This document shows positions 8,586 to 17,026 of a stretch of 64,000 nt of DNA, one piece after another (the stretch's first letter is position 1; each line of letters begins with the position of its first letter). The stretch covers positions 124,001 to 188,000 of the forward strand of contig JAAQTN010000001.1 of NCBI GenBank assembly GCA_011742915.1, given 5' to 3'. The notes beneath the pieces are model-generated. The model made no database searches, was not told the DNA's origin, and saw nothing but the letters and a program-made list of their open reading frames with translations. This stretch comes from Billgrantia desiderata (lineage in GTDB: Bacteria > Pseudomonadota > Gammaproteobacteria > Pseudomonadales > Halomonadaceae). Both the position numbers and the translations under genes were made by a program.

Positions 8586-9472
8586 GACGGCACTTCCCGG
8601 CAGGCCGTCCCGGTGCCCGCGTGCTGCCCGTGCAGAACCTCGTACAGCGCTATCAGCGCGGAAGGCGTTCGCGGGCCGAAGCCGAGCAGCGCCTGATCGT
8701 CGCACACGATGAGGCGCTGCTCGCGTCCGGCCGGGGTCATGGCCAGGCCGGGGAGCTGCCACAGCCGGGCCGCGCCGCCGATGCCCTCGAGTCCGCTGCG
8801 GGTCGCGATCACCACCTCGGGTGCCACACCCACCAGGGCTTCCGCCCCCACCGCCTTGTAGCCGTTGAAGCCGGTGAAGGCGTTGCGCCCTCCGGCCGCT
8901 TCGATCACGGCCTGACCGGCGGTGTCGCGTCCCGCTGCCATGGGTGTCATGCCGCTATGGCTGAGCAGGAACATCGCGCTCGGCGGCGGTTCCGGTGCCG
9001 CTTCACGCAGCGCCGCGAGCCGCGCGAGATCCGCCTCGATCTCGCTGACCAGGGATTCGCCGGCGGCGTCGTGACCGATGGCCCGGGCCACCGCCAGCAC
9101 CTTGTCTGGCAGCGCGGCGAGACTGGCGCCTTGCTCGATGCGCACCACGTCGACGCCCACGGCCTCGAGCTGGGCCAGCACTTCCCGCGGACCGGCCGCG
9201 GCGGCCACGATCAAGCGCTGCGGGGCAAGCGACAGGATGCCTTCCGCCGCCAGCTGACGCAGGTAGCCCACCGAGGGCAGCGCCGCCACGCGCTCGGGGT
9301 ACTGGCTGGTGTCGTCGCGTCCCACCACGCCTTCCAGCGCATCGAGGGCGGCAAGGATCTCGGCCACATCGCTGCCGATCACCACGGTGCGCGGCGCTGC
9401 GGCAGACGCCTGCATGTACCAGATCAGCAGGATCACGCTGGCCAGCCAGGGCAGCCAGGACGGTAGTCTCAT
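8582..9472 (-). CDS. hmuT: periplasmic heme-binding protein HmuT
   Basis: A 296-residue periplasmic binding protein of the helical-backbone (BtuF/FecB-like) class. An N-terminal signal peptide is clear (MRLPSWLPWLASVILLIWYM then QASAAA). TVVIGSDVAEILAALDALEG is the typical first strand and helix of these proteins, and SQYPERVAALPSVGYLRQL follows the family pattern. A start 15 codons further upstream is open, but ATG 9472 overlaps the hmuS stop as ATGA and gives a proper signal sequence. It hands heme to HmuUV. Confidence 0.92.
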   Translation of the reverse strand: MRLPSWLPWLASVILLIWYMQASAAAPRTVVIGSDVAEILAALDALEGVVGRDDTSQYPERVAALPSVGYLRQLAAEGILSLAPQRLIVAAAAGPREVLAQLEAVGVDVVRIEQGASLAALPDKVLAVARAIGHDAAGESLVSEIEADLARLAALREAAPEPPPSAMFLLSHSGMTPMAAGRDTAGQAVIEAAGGRNAFTGFNGYKAVGAEALVGVAPEVVIATRSGLEGIGGAARLWQLPGLAMTPAGREQRLIVCDDQALLGFGPRTPSALIALYEVLHGQHAGTGTACREVPS

Positions 9473-10527
9473 GCCGCAGCCTCGCGGGCATCGAGGCCAT
9501 CCAGCAGCCGGCGCCATTCACGGCGTTCTCCCTGGCCCTCACGGCGCTCGGCGTAGATCTGCAGCACCAGCCCGCCCTGGGCATCGAAGGCTTCGAGGCT
9601 GGTGACGCCGCCATCGCGGTTGGGCTTGTGCACCTGCCACACACGGGCGATGTTGGCGTCGTCCAGGTGCAGGGTGAAATCCTTGCCGAACAGGTTGAGC
9701 CAGCCGCGCATGCGCTGCGGCGCCGGGACCTTGCCGGTGCGTATCTGCACGCAGCCAGGGCTGGCCACGAACAGCATCAGCGGCAGCTCATCGCTGGCGG
9801 CCTCGCGCAGCGCCGTTTCACAGGCACCTGGGTGCAGCGCCCGGGTGAAGCGGCCCTCCATCAGCGCGTTGGCCTCGTGGCGACGTAGCTGGTGGCGATT
9901 CAGCAGAGCGAAGAACTGATGCACGTCGCTCATCTGCGCCCACTCCTCGGCCAGGCTGGGCACCGTCGGCAGGGCGCGCGGCAGCGGCTCGGCGGCCTGG
10001 GTGAAAGCGGGCTCCTGCGTGCTGCCCAGGGCTTGCAGCTCCTGCCAGGCCTCGGGGGGCTCCGCTGCCAGCGAGAACAGCTTGTGCAGGGCGATGCCAT
10101 GACGGTCGAAGATCTGCACGCTCAGACGCGGGACGCTGCCGCCCTCCTTGCCGGGCATACGGTCGCGGATCAGGCAGGCCCAGTGCCACTGGGTCAGGTG
10201 CAGGCGCAGGTCCAGCCCGCCCGGGGCGAGCAGCAGGCCGGCCTGCTCCGAGCCGCGAAGGGGCGGGTAGACCCCCTGCTGCTCGAGTACCGCGTGTCGC
10301 GAGCGGGTCAGTGCCTTGACCTCGCCCAACTGGTGAAAACGCGCGGCCAGCGCATGGGGCGACAGCGGCAGGGTGAACACGTCGCGGCCGAGCCGGGCGG
10401 CCTGCAGCTCACCCTCGCTGATGTCCAGTCGCCGGGCAATGTCCAGCGCCGGCAGGTGAGGAGTGGCCTCGCGGGCGGCGTCGAGGGCGTCGAGGATGGC
10501 TTGGCGGGTTTGGGTCGCAGCGTTCAT
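9469..10527 (-). CDS. hmuS: hemin-degrading factor HmuS/HemS/ChuS family
   Basis: A 352-residue cytoplasmic protein of the HemS/HmuS/ChuS family, which binds imported heme and in several species breaks it down. The protein shows two tandem related halves (the block TRSRHAVLEQQGVYPPLRG in the first, KPNRDGGVTSLEAFDAQG in the second). ATG 10527 is preceded by AAGGAG. The stop overlaps hmuT. It is 13 bases downstream of the receptor gene, so it belongs to the receptor transcript. The N-terminal SEGELQAARLG helix is characteristic. Confidence 0.92.
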   Translation of the reverse strand: MNAATQTRQAILDALDAAREATPHLPALDIARRLDISEGELQAARLGRDVFTLPLSPHALAARFHQLGEVKALTRSRHAVLEQQGVYPPLRGSEQAGLLLAPGGLDLRLHLTQWHWACLIRDRMPGKEGGSVPRLSVQIFDRHGIALHKLFSLAAEPPEAWQELQALGSTQEPAFTQAAEPLPRALPTVPSLAEEWAQMSDVHQFFALLNRHQLRRHEANALMEGRFTRALHPGACETALREAASDELPLMLFVASPGCVQIRTGKVPAPQRMRGWLNLFGKDFTLHLDDANIARVWQVHKPNRDGGVTSLEAFDAQGGLVLQIYAERREGQGERREWRRLLDGLDAREAAA

Positions 10528-10540
10528 GAATGTCTCCTTG

Positions 10541-12529
10541 TCACCATTGCAGGCTGACGTTGGCGAGTAGGCTGCGACCGTCGCCGAGGTTGCCGTCGGG
10601 GCGGTACCACTCCTTGTCGGCAACGTTGCGCAGCTTGAGCGAGGCGGAAAGCAGCGGCGAGAACTGCCAGGCGAGCTGCACGTCGTGCAGGCCATACCCG
10701 GGCAGCGATGCGTCCTCGTCCTGCTTGTCGAAGGAACGGGCGAAGCGGCCGCGCCAACCCAGGGTCAGGTCGGGGCCGGCCAGGTGGTAGTCGAGGCCGG
10801 TAAACGCTTCCAGCGGGGTCAGACTGCCGAGCGGCTCGCCGCTGTCGCGGTCGTGACCGCTTACTTCGGCCAGGCCGAGGAAGGCCGTGACGGGGGCGCC
10901 CGCAGGCGACCAGTCGAGGCGGGCGTCATAGCCCCATAGCCGGGCGCGGCTGACGTTGGTGGCCCGGGTGGTGCCGGCGAAGATATCGACCTCGGTGTCG
11001 ATGAAGTCCTCGGCGCGGGTATCGAAGTAGCTGGCGCGCAGGCCCCAGTCGCCGAAGCGCCAGGCCAGGCCGCTCTCCCAGCTCTTGCTGGTTTCCGGGC
11101 GCAGGTCGGGGTTGGGTACCCAGAAGTTGTCGGGCACACAGACGAAGGGGCCCATGCAGAAGCCGCCGAAGTGGCGCTCGTCGGCGTAGAGTTCGGACAG
11201 GGTAGGGGCGCGGAAGGCCTCGGCATAGCCGCTGTAGAGCATCAGGCCGCCGGTGGGGCGCCAGGCCAGCCGCAGGCGCGGCGAAACCCGGCTGCGATCG
11301 CTCTCGCGCCCCTGGCTGTCCTCGGCGCGGTAGCTATCGTGGCGGGCACCGAGGCCGAGGTCGAACTCGCCGATGCCGCCCTGGTCGAGATGGCGGCCCA
11401 CCGTCAGGGTGTCGTCGAGGTAGAGGGCGACGCTGTCGATGTCCGCCTCGGGGAAGCCCGAGGCCGTACCGCCCGGGCGCTGGGTGGCGCGGCTCGCCTC
11501 GGCGCCGAAGGCCAGCGTCTGCGACAGCCAGCCGTGATCCAGGCGGTGGTAGCCGTCGCTCTGCACGCCCAGGCGCTCGAGCGTGCGCTCGGCGCCGGGC
11601 TCTTCGATCTGCTGTCGGCTCAGGGTCAGGCGAGTCTCGAGCTGGCTTACCGGTGCCGGCGACCAGCGGTGGCCCAATTGCAGATTGTCACTGGTGGTGT
11701 CGCGGTCGCGCAGCTCACCCTCGATCACCAACTGTTGAGGGTTGGGTGGCTGGGTGGCGTCTTCGGCGTAGTGCTGCCAGTTGGCGAACAGACGGTGAGC
11801 GTCGTTGAGCTGCCAGCCGCCCTTGGCCAGCAGACTGTCGAGGCTGGCATCCTCCGGTGTGGTCTGGCCGCCGGCGCGACGGATATCGCCGGACTCGCTG
11901 CGACCCAGGGCGAGCAAGCCGTCGAGGCTGCTGCCGTCGGCGAGGTCGCGCTTGCCGAACAGGCTCAGCGTGGCGCCGAGCTCGTCGCTGGCGGTGGCGC
12001 CGCGCAGCGAGAGCCGGACGCCGCGGCTTTCACCTGGGCGCAGCAGATCCTCGGCGTCCACCGTCTCGAAGCTGACCACCCCGCCCATGGCATTGCTGCC
12101 GTAGAGGCCCGACAGGGCGCCGCGGGCCACCTGCACTTCACGCAGCAGTGCGGGGTCGAGATAGAAATTGCCGAGATGACCGGTGTTGATGTCCTGGCGT
12201 ACGCCGTCGAGGCGAACCAGTACGCCGTTCCTGCCGAAGCCGCGCAGGCTCAGGGTCTGCCCGTTGCGCCGCCCCTGACCGGCCACGTGCAGGCCGGGCT
12301 GGTCGGCGAGAATGTCCTCGACTCGTGAGGCGGTGGTCAGCGTAGGGTCATGGCGGTCGATCGTATCGACGATCAGCGGAGCGAAGAAGGTATCCGTGGG
12401 AGTACGGGTTCCGGTGACCACCAGCGGTGCCAGTTCGGGCACGATGGCGGCGTCGGGCGGCGTCTGGGCCAGGGTGAGAGGTGACAGTGCCAGCAGCGCC
12501 AGGGCGCCGGTGCAGCTTGCTCGCTTCAT
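10541..12529 (-). CDS. hmuR: TonB-dependent heme receptor
   Basis: An outer-membrane heme/hemoglobin receptor of 662 residues. A signal peptide (MKRASCTGALALLALSPLTL) is followed by a TonB-box-like region (APLVVTGTRTP, about 34-44), a plug domain (about 50-160) and a 22-strand-type barrel ending in Trp. The heme-receptor signature is present: FRAP at 439-442, a candidate axial ligand H453, and NPDL at 473-476. Two Cys between them (458 and 464) could form a loop disulfide. It sits 127 bases after hemP with 21-bp tandem repeats between, and directly before hmuS. No tonB-exbBD is in the window. Confidence 0.94.
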   Translation of the reverse strand: MKRASCTGALALLALSPLTLAQTPPDAAIVPELAPLVVTGTRTPTDTFFAPLIVDTIDRHDPTLTTASRVEDILADQPGLHVAGQGRRNGQTLSLRGFGRNGVLVRLDGVRQDINTGHLGNFYLDPALLREVQVARGALSGLYGSNAMGGVVSFETVDAEDLLRPGESRGVRLSLRGATASDELGATLSLFGKRDLADGSSLDGLLALGRSESGDIRRAGGQTTPEDASLDSLLAKGGWQLNDAHRLFANWQHYAEDATQPPNPQQLVIEGELRDRDTTSDNLQLGHRWSPAPVSQLETRLTLSRQQIEEPGAERTLERLGVQSDGYHRLDHGWLSQTLAFGAEASRATQRPGGTASGFPEADIDSVALYLDDTLTVGRHLDQGGIGEFDLGLGARHDSYRAEDSQGRESDRSRVSPRLRLAWRPTGGLMLYSGYAEAFRAPTLSELYADERHFGGFCMGPFVCVPDNFWVPNPDLRPETSKSWESGLAWRFGDWGLRASYFDTRAEDFIDTEVDIFAGTTRATNVSRARLWGYDARLDWSPAGAPVTAFLGLAEVSGHDRDSGEPLGSLTPLEAFTGLDYHLAGPDLTLGWRGRFARSFDKQDEDASLPGYGLHDVQLAWQFSPLLSASLKLRNVADKEWYRPDGNLGDGRSLLANVSLQW

Positions 12530-12607
12530 GTTCCTGAAGTTCCCTTGTCGTGTCAGGCGATGAGCGGCTGGCTGGGTGGCGGAGGCTACCTGGCTGGCGT
12601 TCTTTTC

Positions 12608-12670
12608 GTCGAAGTTATGAGTTCGGTCGTCGAAGTTATGAAATCGGTCGTCGGGGTTATGAGGTCAGTA
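12608..12670. repeat. three imperfect 21-bp tandem repeats after hemP
   Basis: Units start at 12608, 12629 and 12650 with an exact 21-base period. The first two differ at about three positions and share GTCGAAGTTATGA and TCGGTC. The third is more diverged and contains the hemP stop codon. The pattern looks like duplication of the 3' end of hemP into the hemP-hmuR gap. Confidence 0.75.
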
Positions 12671-12848
12671 TCAGTTTGCCGTTACGCGTTTCGCGCAGTT
12701 GGTAGCGCTTGCCGCGGTGCTCGATGATCAGTTGGCCCCGTTCGTCGAGCAACGCGCTGCTTTCGACGATACCTGGCTTGCTCGAGCGCTCCTGCGGCGT
12801 GGCCGTTTGCGCATGCGGCATGGTCGGATCGGGGAAGGTTGCGCACAT
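12657..12848 (-). CDS. hemP: hemin uptake protein HemP
   Basis: A 63-residue protein with the HemP C-terminal pattern: RGKRYQLRETRNGKLILTS, preceded by a polar N-terminus and a short SSALLDERGQLIIEH strand region. HemP family members head heme-uptake operons and are induced by low iron; their molecular role is not settled. The ATG at 12848 has a modest AAGGCGA site. A second Met (MPHAQ) ten residues in is an alternative start. Immediately upstream is a good sigma70 promoter with AT-rich repeats that could be a Fur target. Confidence 0.88.
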   Translation of the reverse strand: MCATFPDPTMPHAQTATPQERSSKPGIVESSALLDERGQLIIEHRGKRYQLRETRNGKLILTS

Positions 12849-12866
12849 GGTGTCGCCTTGAATGGG

Positions 12867-12899
12867 TTATTGTTTCAAACGCGAATAATTATTGTTTGT
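12867..12899. promoter_or_regulatory. possible Fur-type operator at hemP
   Basis: TTATTGTTT occurs twice in direct orientation (12867-12875 and 12889-12897), 22 bases apart, around the palindrome AATAATTATT (12884-12893). The second copy covers the hemP -10 box. Match to the classical GATAATGATAATCATTATC box is only partial. Iron control is inferred from the AT-rich repeats, their place and the heme genes they precede. Confidence 0.45.
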
Positions 12900-12916
12900 G
12901 GTTTGGCCGACGTCAA
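12888..12916 (-). promoter_or_regulatory. sigma70 promoter of hemP and the heme-uptake genes
   Basis: On the minus strand TTGACG (plus 12911-12916) and AATAAT (plus 12888-12893) are spaced by exactly 17 bases, 5/6 matches each. The hemP start lies about 40 bases downstream. Overlap of the -10 with the AT-rich palindrome suits repression. Confidence 0.7.
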
Positions 12917-13018
12917 GTCCCGGCATCAGTAACGGCATCAAGAGCTGGGGCGACGCATGAACCCGAAACGGGTAGGCTTGGTCCAAATTCAAGACGCTGA
13001 GACGAGACCCCAAACGCC

Positions 13019-13693
13019 ATGATCGTGCTGCTGATCGCCTTTCTGCTGGCCATTTTCGTGCTGCCCAACGTCTGGGCCAAGTGGGTGCTGGCGCGCCACG
13101 CCCGCGGCCGCGACGACTATCCCGGCACCGGGGCCGAGCTGGCCGACCATCTGCTGCGGCGCCTGGGCATCGAGGGGGTCGAGGTGGAGATGACCGAGCA
13201 GGGCGATCACTACGACCCCGAAGCGCGCCGGGTACGGCTCTCCCGCGAGCACTACGAGGGCCGCTCGCTCACCGCGGTGACCGTGGCCGCCCACGAGGTC
13301 GGCCACGCCATCCAGCATCACGAAGGCTATGCGCCGTTGATCGCCCGGTCGCGCATGGTGGGAGTGGCGCAGCGGGCCGAGAAGATCGGCGCGCTGTTGA
13401 TGATGGCCGCACCCTTCCTGTTCATCCTGACCCGCCTGCCGGGGGGGCTGGCCATGGTGATCGCCATGGCGGTGATCAGTTTCGGCACCGCGGCGCTGGT
13501 ACACCTGGTGACGCTGCCGGTGGAGTTCGACGCCAGCTTCAATCGCGCTCTGCCGCTGTTGCGCGAGTACGTGCCGCCCTACGACATGCCCGGCGCCCGC
13601 CACGTGCTCACCGCCTGCGCCTTCACCTACGTGGCTGCTTCGCTGGCGAGTGTGTTGAACCTGGGGCGCTGGCTGGTCATCCTCAGGCGCTAA
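13019..13693 (+). CDS. YugP-type membrane zinc metallopeptidase
   Basis: A 224-residue membrane protein with an N-terminal hydrophobic segment (residues 1-20), the zinc motif HEVGH at 92-96 within AAHEVGHAIQHH, and two central hydrophobic segments (about 123-165). Near the latter is TLPVEFDASFNRA, whose Glu is the usual third ligand. This layout is that of the YugP neutral zinc peptidase family; substrates are unknown. The ribosome site is weak (GACGAGACCCC). It stands alone, transcribed away from hemP, and is followed by the erythromycin-esterase-family gene in the same direction. Confidence 0.85.
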   Translation: MIVLLIAFLLAIFVLPNVWAKWVLARHARGRDDYPGTGAELADHLLRRLGIEGVEVEMTEQGDHYDPEARRVRLSREHYEGRSLTAVTVAAHEVGHAIQHHEGYAPLIARSRMVGVAQRAEKIGALLMMAAPFLFILTRLPGGLAMVIAMAVISFGTAALVHLVTLPVEFDASFNRALPLLREYVPPYDMPGARHVLTACAFTYVAASLASVLNLGRWLVILRR

Positions 13694-13772
13694 CCCTTCC
13701 CAACCTTGAGCGTAAGCGGGAGCGGTTTCTACAGTGCTGGGACAGTCTCTGCCTTCATGGAGGAGGTGCGAT

Positions 13773-15092
13773 ATGACGACTCCCCAGGACTACGTTCGCG
13801 ACCATGCCATGCCCCTTGCCGGCGAGAGCCGCGACTACGACCGCCTGCTCGAGCAGGTTGGTGAGCGCTCACTGGTGCTGCTCGGCGAGGCATCCCACGG
13901 CACCGCCGAGTTCTACCGCATGCGCGCCGAGATCACCCGGCGGCTGATCCGCGAGAAGGGCTTCGAGGCGGTGATCGTCGAGGCCGACTGGCCCGATGCG
14001 CTGCGGCTCGACCGCTACGTGCGCGGGGGCGGCGGCGACACGCTCAAGAGCGCCTTCGACGACTTCCAGCGTTTCCCGCAGTGGATGTGGCGCAACACCG
14101 AGGTGCGCGACTTCATCGGCTGGCTCGAACGGTACAACGCCGGGCAGGACGAGGCGGGGCAGGTGGGCTTTCATGGCCTGGACATCTACAGCCTGCATCG
14201 CTCGGCGGAGGCGGTGATCGAGTACCTCGATGGCATCGATCCGGAGCAGGCGCGCATCGCCCGGGAGGGCTACGCCTGCCTCGACCACGGCGGCGATCCG
14301 GTGCGCTATGGCCACGATGCCGCCTTCGGTCTCAGCCGTATCTGTGAGGACGCTGCCGTGCGCCTGCTCGCCGATCTGCTCGAGAAGTCCGGCGAGTATG
14401 TGCGTGAGGATGGCCGAAGTGCCCGCGACGCGCAGTTCTTCGCCGAGCAGAACGCCCGCGTGGTGGTCAATGCGGAGCACTACTACCGGGCCATGTTCGG
14501 CTCGCGGGTGGACACCTGGAACCTGCGCGACGAGCACATGACCGATACCCTCGCCGAGCTGCGCGAGCATCTGCGTCGCCAGGGCGGGCGGGGCAAGCTG
14601 GTGGTGTGGGCGCACAACTCCCACCTGGGCGATGCAGCCTTCACCGACATGGGCTGGCATCGCGGCCAGCACAACGTCGGCCAGCTGGTGCGCCATCGCT
14701 TCGGTGCCGATCAGGCGCTGCTGGTGGGCTTCACCACCCATACCGGTTTCGTCTCGGCGGCCCGCGATTGGGGCGGGCCGGTGGAGCATCGCAAGGTGCG
14801 CCCCGCGATGGAGGGCAGCGTCGAGCGGCTGTTCCACGACAGTGGCCCCGGCGACTTCTACCTGCCGCTGGGCAAGGGCGCGGCGCCCTTGAAGGAGCCG
14901 CTGTGGCAGCGCGCCATCGGCGTGATCTACCGCCCCGAGTCGGAGCGCATCAGCCACTACTTCAAGGCATCCATGGCCCAGCAGTTCGACGCCGTGTTCC
15001 ATCTCGACGAGACCCGCGCCGTGGAGCCGTTCGACTGGGGCGAGCTGTGGCGGCCCGAGGAGGTGCCGGATACCTATCCCTTCGGGGTCTAG
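13773..15092 (+). CDS. erythromycin esterase family protein
   Basis: A 439-residue protein of the Ere/EreA-like superfamily. Family motifs are visible: LGEASHGTAEFYRMR (E39 and H42 as putative active-site residues), VIVEADWPDALRLDRYV and a later VVWAHNSHLGDA. Most chromosomal members of this family are not macrolide-resistance enzymes and their substrates are unknown, so no resistance is implied. ATG 13773 has an excellent GGAGGAGG site, and the longer open frame upstream is not used. Its TAG stop overlaps the cmoB stop in the palindrome CTAG (15089-15092). Confidence 0.85.
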   Translation: MTTPQDYVRDHAMPLAGESRDYDRLLEQVGERSLVLLGEASHGTAEFYRMRAEITRRLIREKGFEAVIVEADWPDALRLDRYVRGGGGDTLKSAFDDFQRFPQWMWRNTEVRDFIGWLERYNAGQDEAGQVGFHGLDIYSLHRSAEAVIEYLDGIDPEQARIAREGYACLDHGGDPVRYGHDAAFGLSRICEDAAVRLLADLLEKSGEYVREDGRSARDAQFFAEQNARVVVNAEHYYRAMFGSRVDTWNLRDEHMTDTLAELREHLRRQGGRGKLVVWAHNSHLGDAAFTDMGWHRGQHNVGQLVRHRFGADQALLVGFTTHTGFVSAARDWGGPVEHRKVRPAMEGSVERLFHDSGPGDFYLPLGKGAAPLKEPLWQRAIGVIYRPESERISHYFKASMAQQFDAVFHLDETRAVEPFDWGELWRPEEVPDTYPFGV

Positions 15093-16081
15093 GCGGGCTT
15101 ATTGGCGATGACCACCGCCCGCCGCGGCGCCGGGTAGCCCTCGCGGGTGCGCTTGGGGTCGGTCGCATCGAGGAAGTCGGCCAGCGACTGGAAGGTCATC
15201 CACTCGGTAGAGCGCTGCTCCTCCAGGGAGGTGAATGCTTCGTCCACCACCCGCACGTTGACGAAGCCGCAGCGCTCGAGCCACTGGCACAGCGCCAGGG
15301 ACGACGGCAGGAAGTAGACGTTGGGCATGGCGGCGTAGCGCTCGCCGGGTAGTAGTACCGTGGTGGCGTCGCCTTCCACCACCAGTGTCTCCAGCACCAG
15401 CTCACCGCCGGGGCGCAGGGCGTCCTTCAGCTGCAGCAGATGCTCCAGCGGGGAAGGGCGGTGGTAGAGCACGCCCATGGAGAACACCGTGTCGAAGAAA
15501 GCGAGCCGTTCGGGCACGTCCTCGATGCCCACCGGCAGAAAGTGGGTGCGGCCGCCGTCGGCATCGCCGACGAAGTGACGCAGCGCCTGGAACTGGTAAT
15601 AGAAGCGCGGCGAGGGGTCGATCACCAGCACGAAGGCGGCACCGGCGCCGGCCATGCGCCAGGCGTGGTAGCCGCTGCCGCCGCCCACGTCGAGCACCCG
15701 CCTGCCGGTCAGCGGAGCCAGGTGGGGGGAGACTCGCTGCCACTTCCAGTCGGAGCGCCACTCGGTGTCGATGTGAATGTCGGCGAGCCGGTAGGGGCCC
15801 TTGCGCCACGGCGCGAGCTTGCGCAGCAGGTTCTCGCACTGGCGCCGCCGGCTGTCGTCGAGGGGGCAATCCACCGTTACGGTATCGACGTCCAACCGGA
15901 CGTCGCGAGCCTCGGGCAGGTCGGGCAGCTTGGCCACCGCCTTCTCCCAGGCCGGCAGATCGCCGTAGCGCTTGCGGTCGAGGCCGCGGGCCAGCTGTTC
16001 CGGCAGGCGGGCGAGCCAGGAGTCCAGCCCCTGATCGATGAAGGCGCGATAGAGCGGGCGGTGTTCGGCAGGGATCGCCAC
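15089..16081 (-). CDS. cmoB: tRNA U34 carboxymethyltransferase CmoB
   Basis: This enzyme transfers a carboxymethyl group from carboxy-SAM to 5-hydroxyuridine at tRNA position 34, giving cmo5U. It has 330 residues (E. coli 323). The methyltransferase fold shows a SAM motif VLDVGGGSGYHAWRM and a post-motif FSMGVLYHRPSPLEHLL. Translation begins at GTG 16081, one base after the cmoA stop, with AAGGAGG inside the end of cmoA. It ends by sharing CTAG with the convergent esterase-family gene, with no terminator between them. Confidence 0.95.
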   Translation of the reverse strand: MAIPAEHRPLYRAFIDQGLDSWLARLPEQLARGLDRKRYGDLPAWEKAVAKLPDLPEARDVRLDVDTVTVDCPLDDSRRRQCENLLRKLAPWRKGPYRLADIHIDTEWRSDWKWQRVSPHLAPLTGRRVLDVGGGSGYHAWRMAGAGAAFVLVIDPSPRFYYQFQALRHFVGDADGGRTHFLPVGIEDVPERLAFFDTVFSMGVLYHRPSPLEHLLQLKDALRPGGELVLETLVVEGDATTVLLPGERYAAMPNVYFLPSSLALCQWLERCGFVNVRVVDEAFTSLEEQRSTEWMTFQSLADFLDATDPKRTREGYPAPRRAVVIANKPA

Positions 16082-16082
16082 C

Positions 16083-16826
16083 TCAGGCCTCCTTGAACGC
16101 GATCAGCGAGGCGAAGTTGAGGTACTGGAACCAGGTCAGCGAGCGCGGGAAGCCGGCCCGCGCCAGGCGCGCATGGTGGGCTTCCAGAGTGTCCGGCACC
16201 AGCACGTTCTCCAGCGCCGTACGCTTCTGGCTGATCTCCAGCTCGCTGTAGCCGTTGGCGCGCTTGAAGTCGTGGTAGCGCTCCACCCGCCAGGCGTTGT
16301 CGCGTTCGTCGGGATCGACCACCTTTTCCGAGAGTACTAGCACTCCGCCCGGTTCCAGCGCGGCATAGAGTCGAGCGAGCAGGGCTTCGCGATCCTCGGG
16401 GGGCAGAAACTGCAGGGTGAAGTTGAGGATCACCAGACCCGAGGGGCAATAGTCGAGGGCACGGATATCGCCCTCGATCACCTCGATGGCGTGTTCGGGA
16501 CACTCCGCGGCGAGGGTCTCGCGGGCACGCTCCACCATGGCCGGGGAGAGGTCCACCGCGGTCAGCCGGAAGGCGTCCGGCGGCAGCTGGCCGGCCAGGG
16601 CCAGGCTGGCGGCGCCCAGCGAGCAGCCCAGGTCGTAGACGTGAGCGCCGTGGCGCAGGTGGCGGGCCGCGATCAGCCCCAACATGCCCAGAATCTGGCC
16701 GTAGCCGGGCACCGAGCGACGGATCATGTCGGGAAAACAGGCCACCACCTGCTCGTCGAAGGAGAAGCGCGCCACCCGGTCCAGGGGTGTCGAAAAGATC
16801 GCGTCACGATAAGATGCGTCACTCAT
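16083..16826 (-). CDS. cmoA: carboxy-SAM synthase CmoA
   Basis: A 247-residue enzyme, the same length as E. coli CmoA, that converts SAM and prephenate into carboxy-SAM for CmoB. The Rossmann SAM-binding motif [15 protein letters not shown] is present, with [13 protein letters not shown] and [13 protein letters not shown] as family blocks. The chosen ATG at 16826 gives [14 protein letters not shown], which matches the family start; the frame is open further upstream. It forms a two-gene operon with cmoB and is divergent from pgi across 200 bases. Confidence 0.95.
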   Translation of the reverse strand: MSDASYRDAIFSTPLDRVARFSFDEQVVACFPDMIRRSVPGYGQILGMLGLIAARHLRHGAHVYDLGCSLGAASLALAGQLPPDAFRLTAVDLSPAMVERARETLAAECPEHAIEVIEGDIRALDYCPSGLVILNFTLQFLPPEDREALLARLYAALEPGGVLVLSEKVVDPDERDNAWRVERYHDFKRANGYSELEISQKRTALENVLVPDTLEAHHARLARAGFPRSLTWFQYLNFASLIAFKEA

Positions 16827-16974
16827 GAGCAGGTCAGGCCGGTAGCGTGGAACAGGCGGACATTCTACGCTTGCTGCCGGCCGGCTGCACGGATAGCGCC
16901 ACAGCGACGCAGCGGTGGATTTACAGGCGGATACAAGGCTAGCCTGAGAGCGGTGGAACTTTGCCCAGTTTCGA

Positions 16975-17004
16975 CGGGAGCCTTGCCTGATGCGGCGGCT
17001 CCCG
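16975..17004 (+). other. hairpin in the pgi leader
   Basis: CGGGAGCC (16975-16982) pairs with GGCTCCCG (16997-17004), ending ten bases before the AAGGAGG of pgi (17014-17020). TTGC in the loop could pair with GCAA just after the stem, allowing a small pseudoknot. There is no T-run, so it is not a terminator. Confidence 0.35.
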
Positions 17005-17026
17005 CAAGACGTCAAGGAGGATTGCC

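Noticed and set aside
13773..15092. Macrolide-resistance gene
   Set aside because: Family membership alone does not give resistance; most chromosomal Ere-like proteins have unknown substrates, and there is no mobile context.
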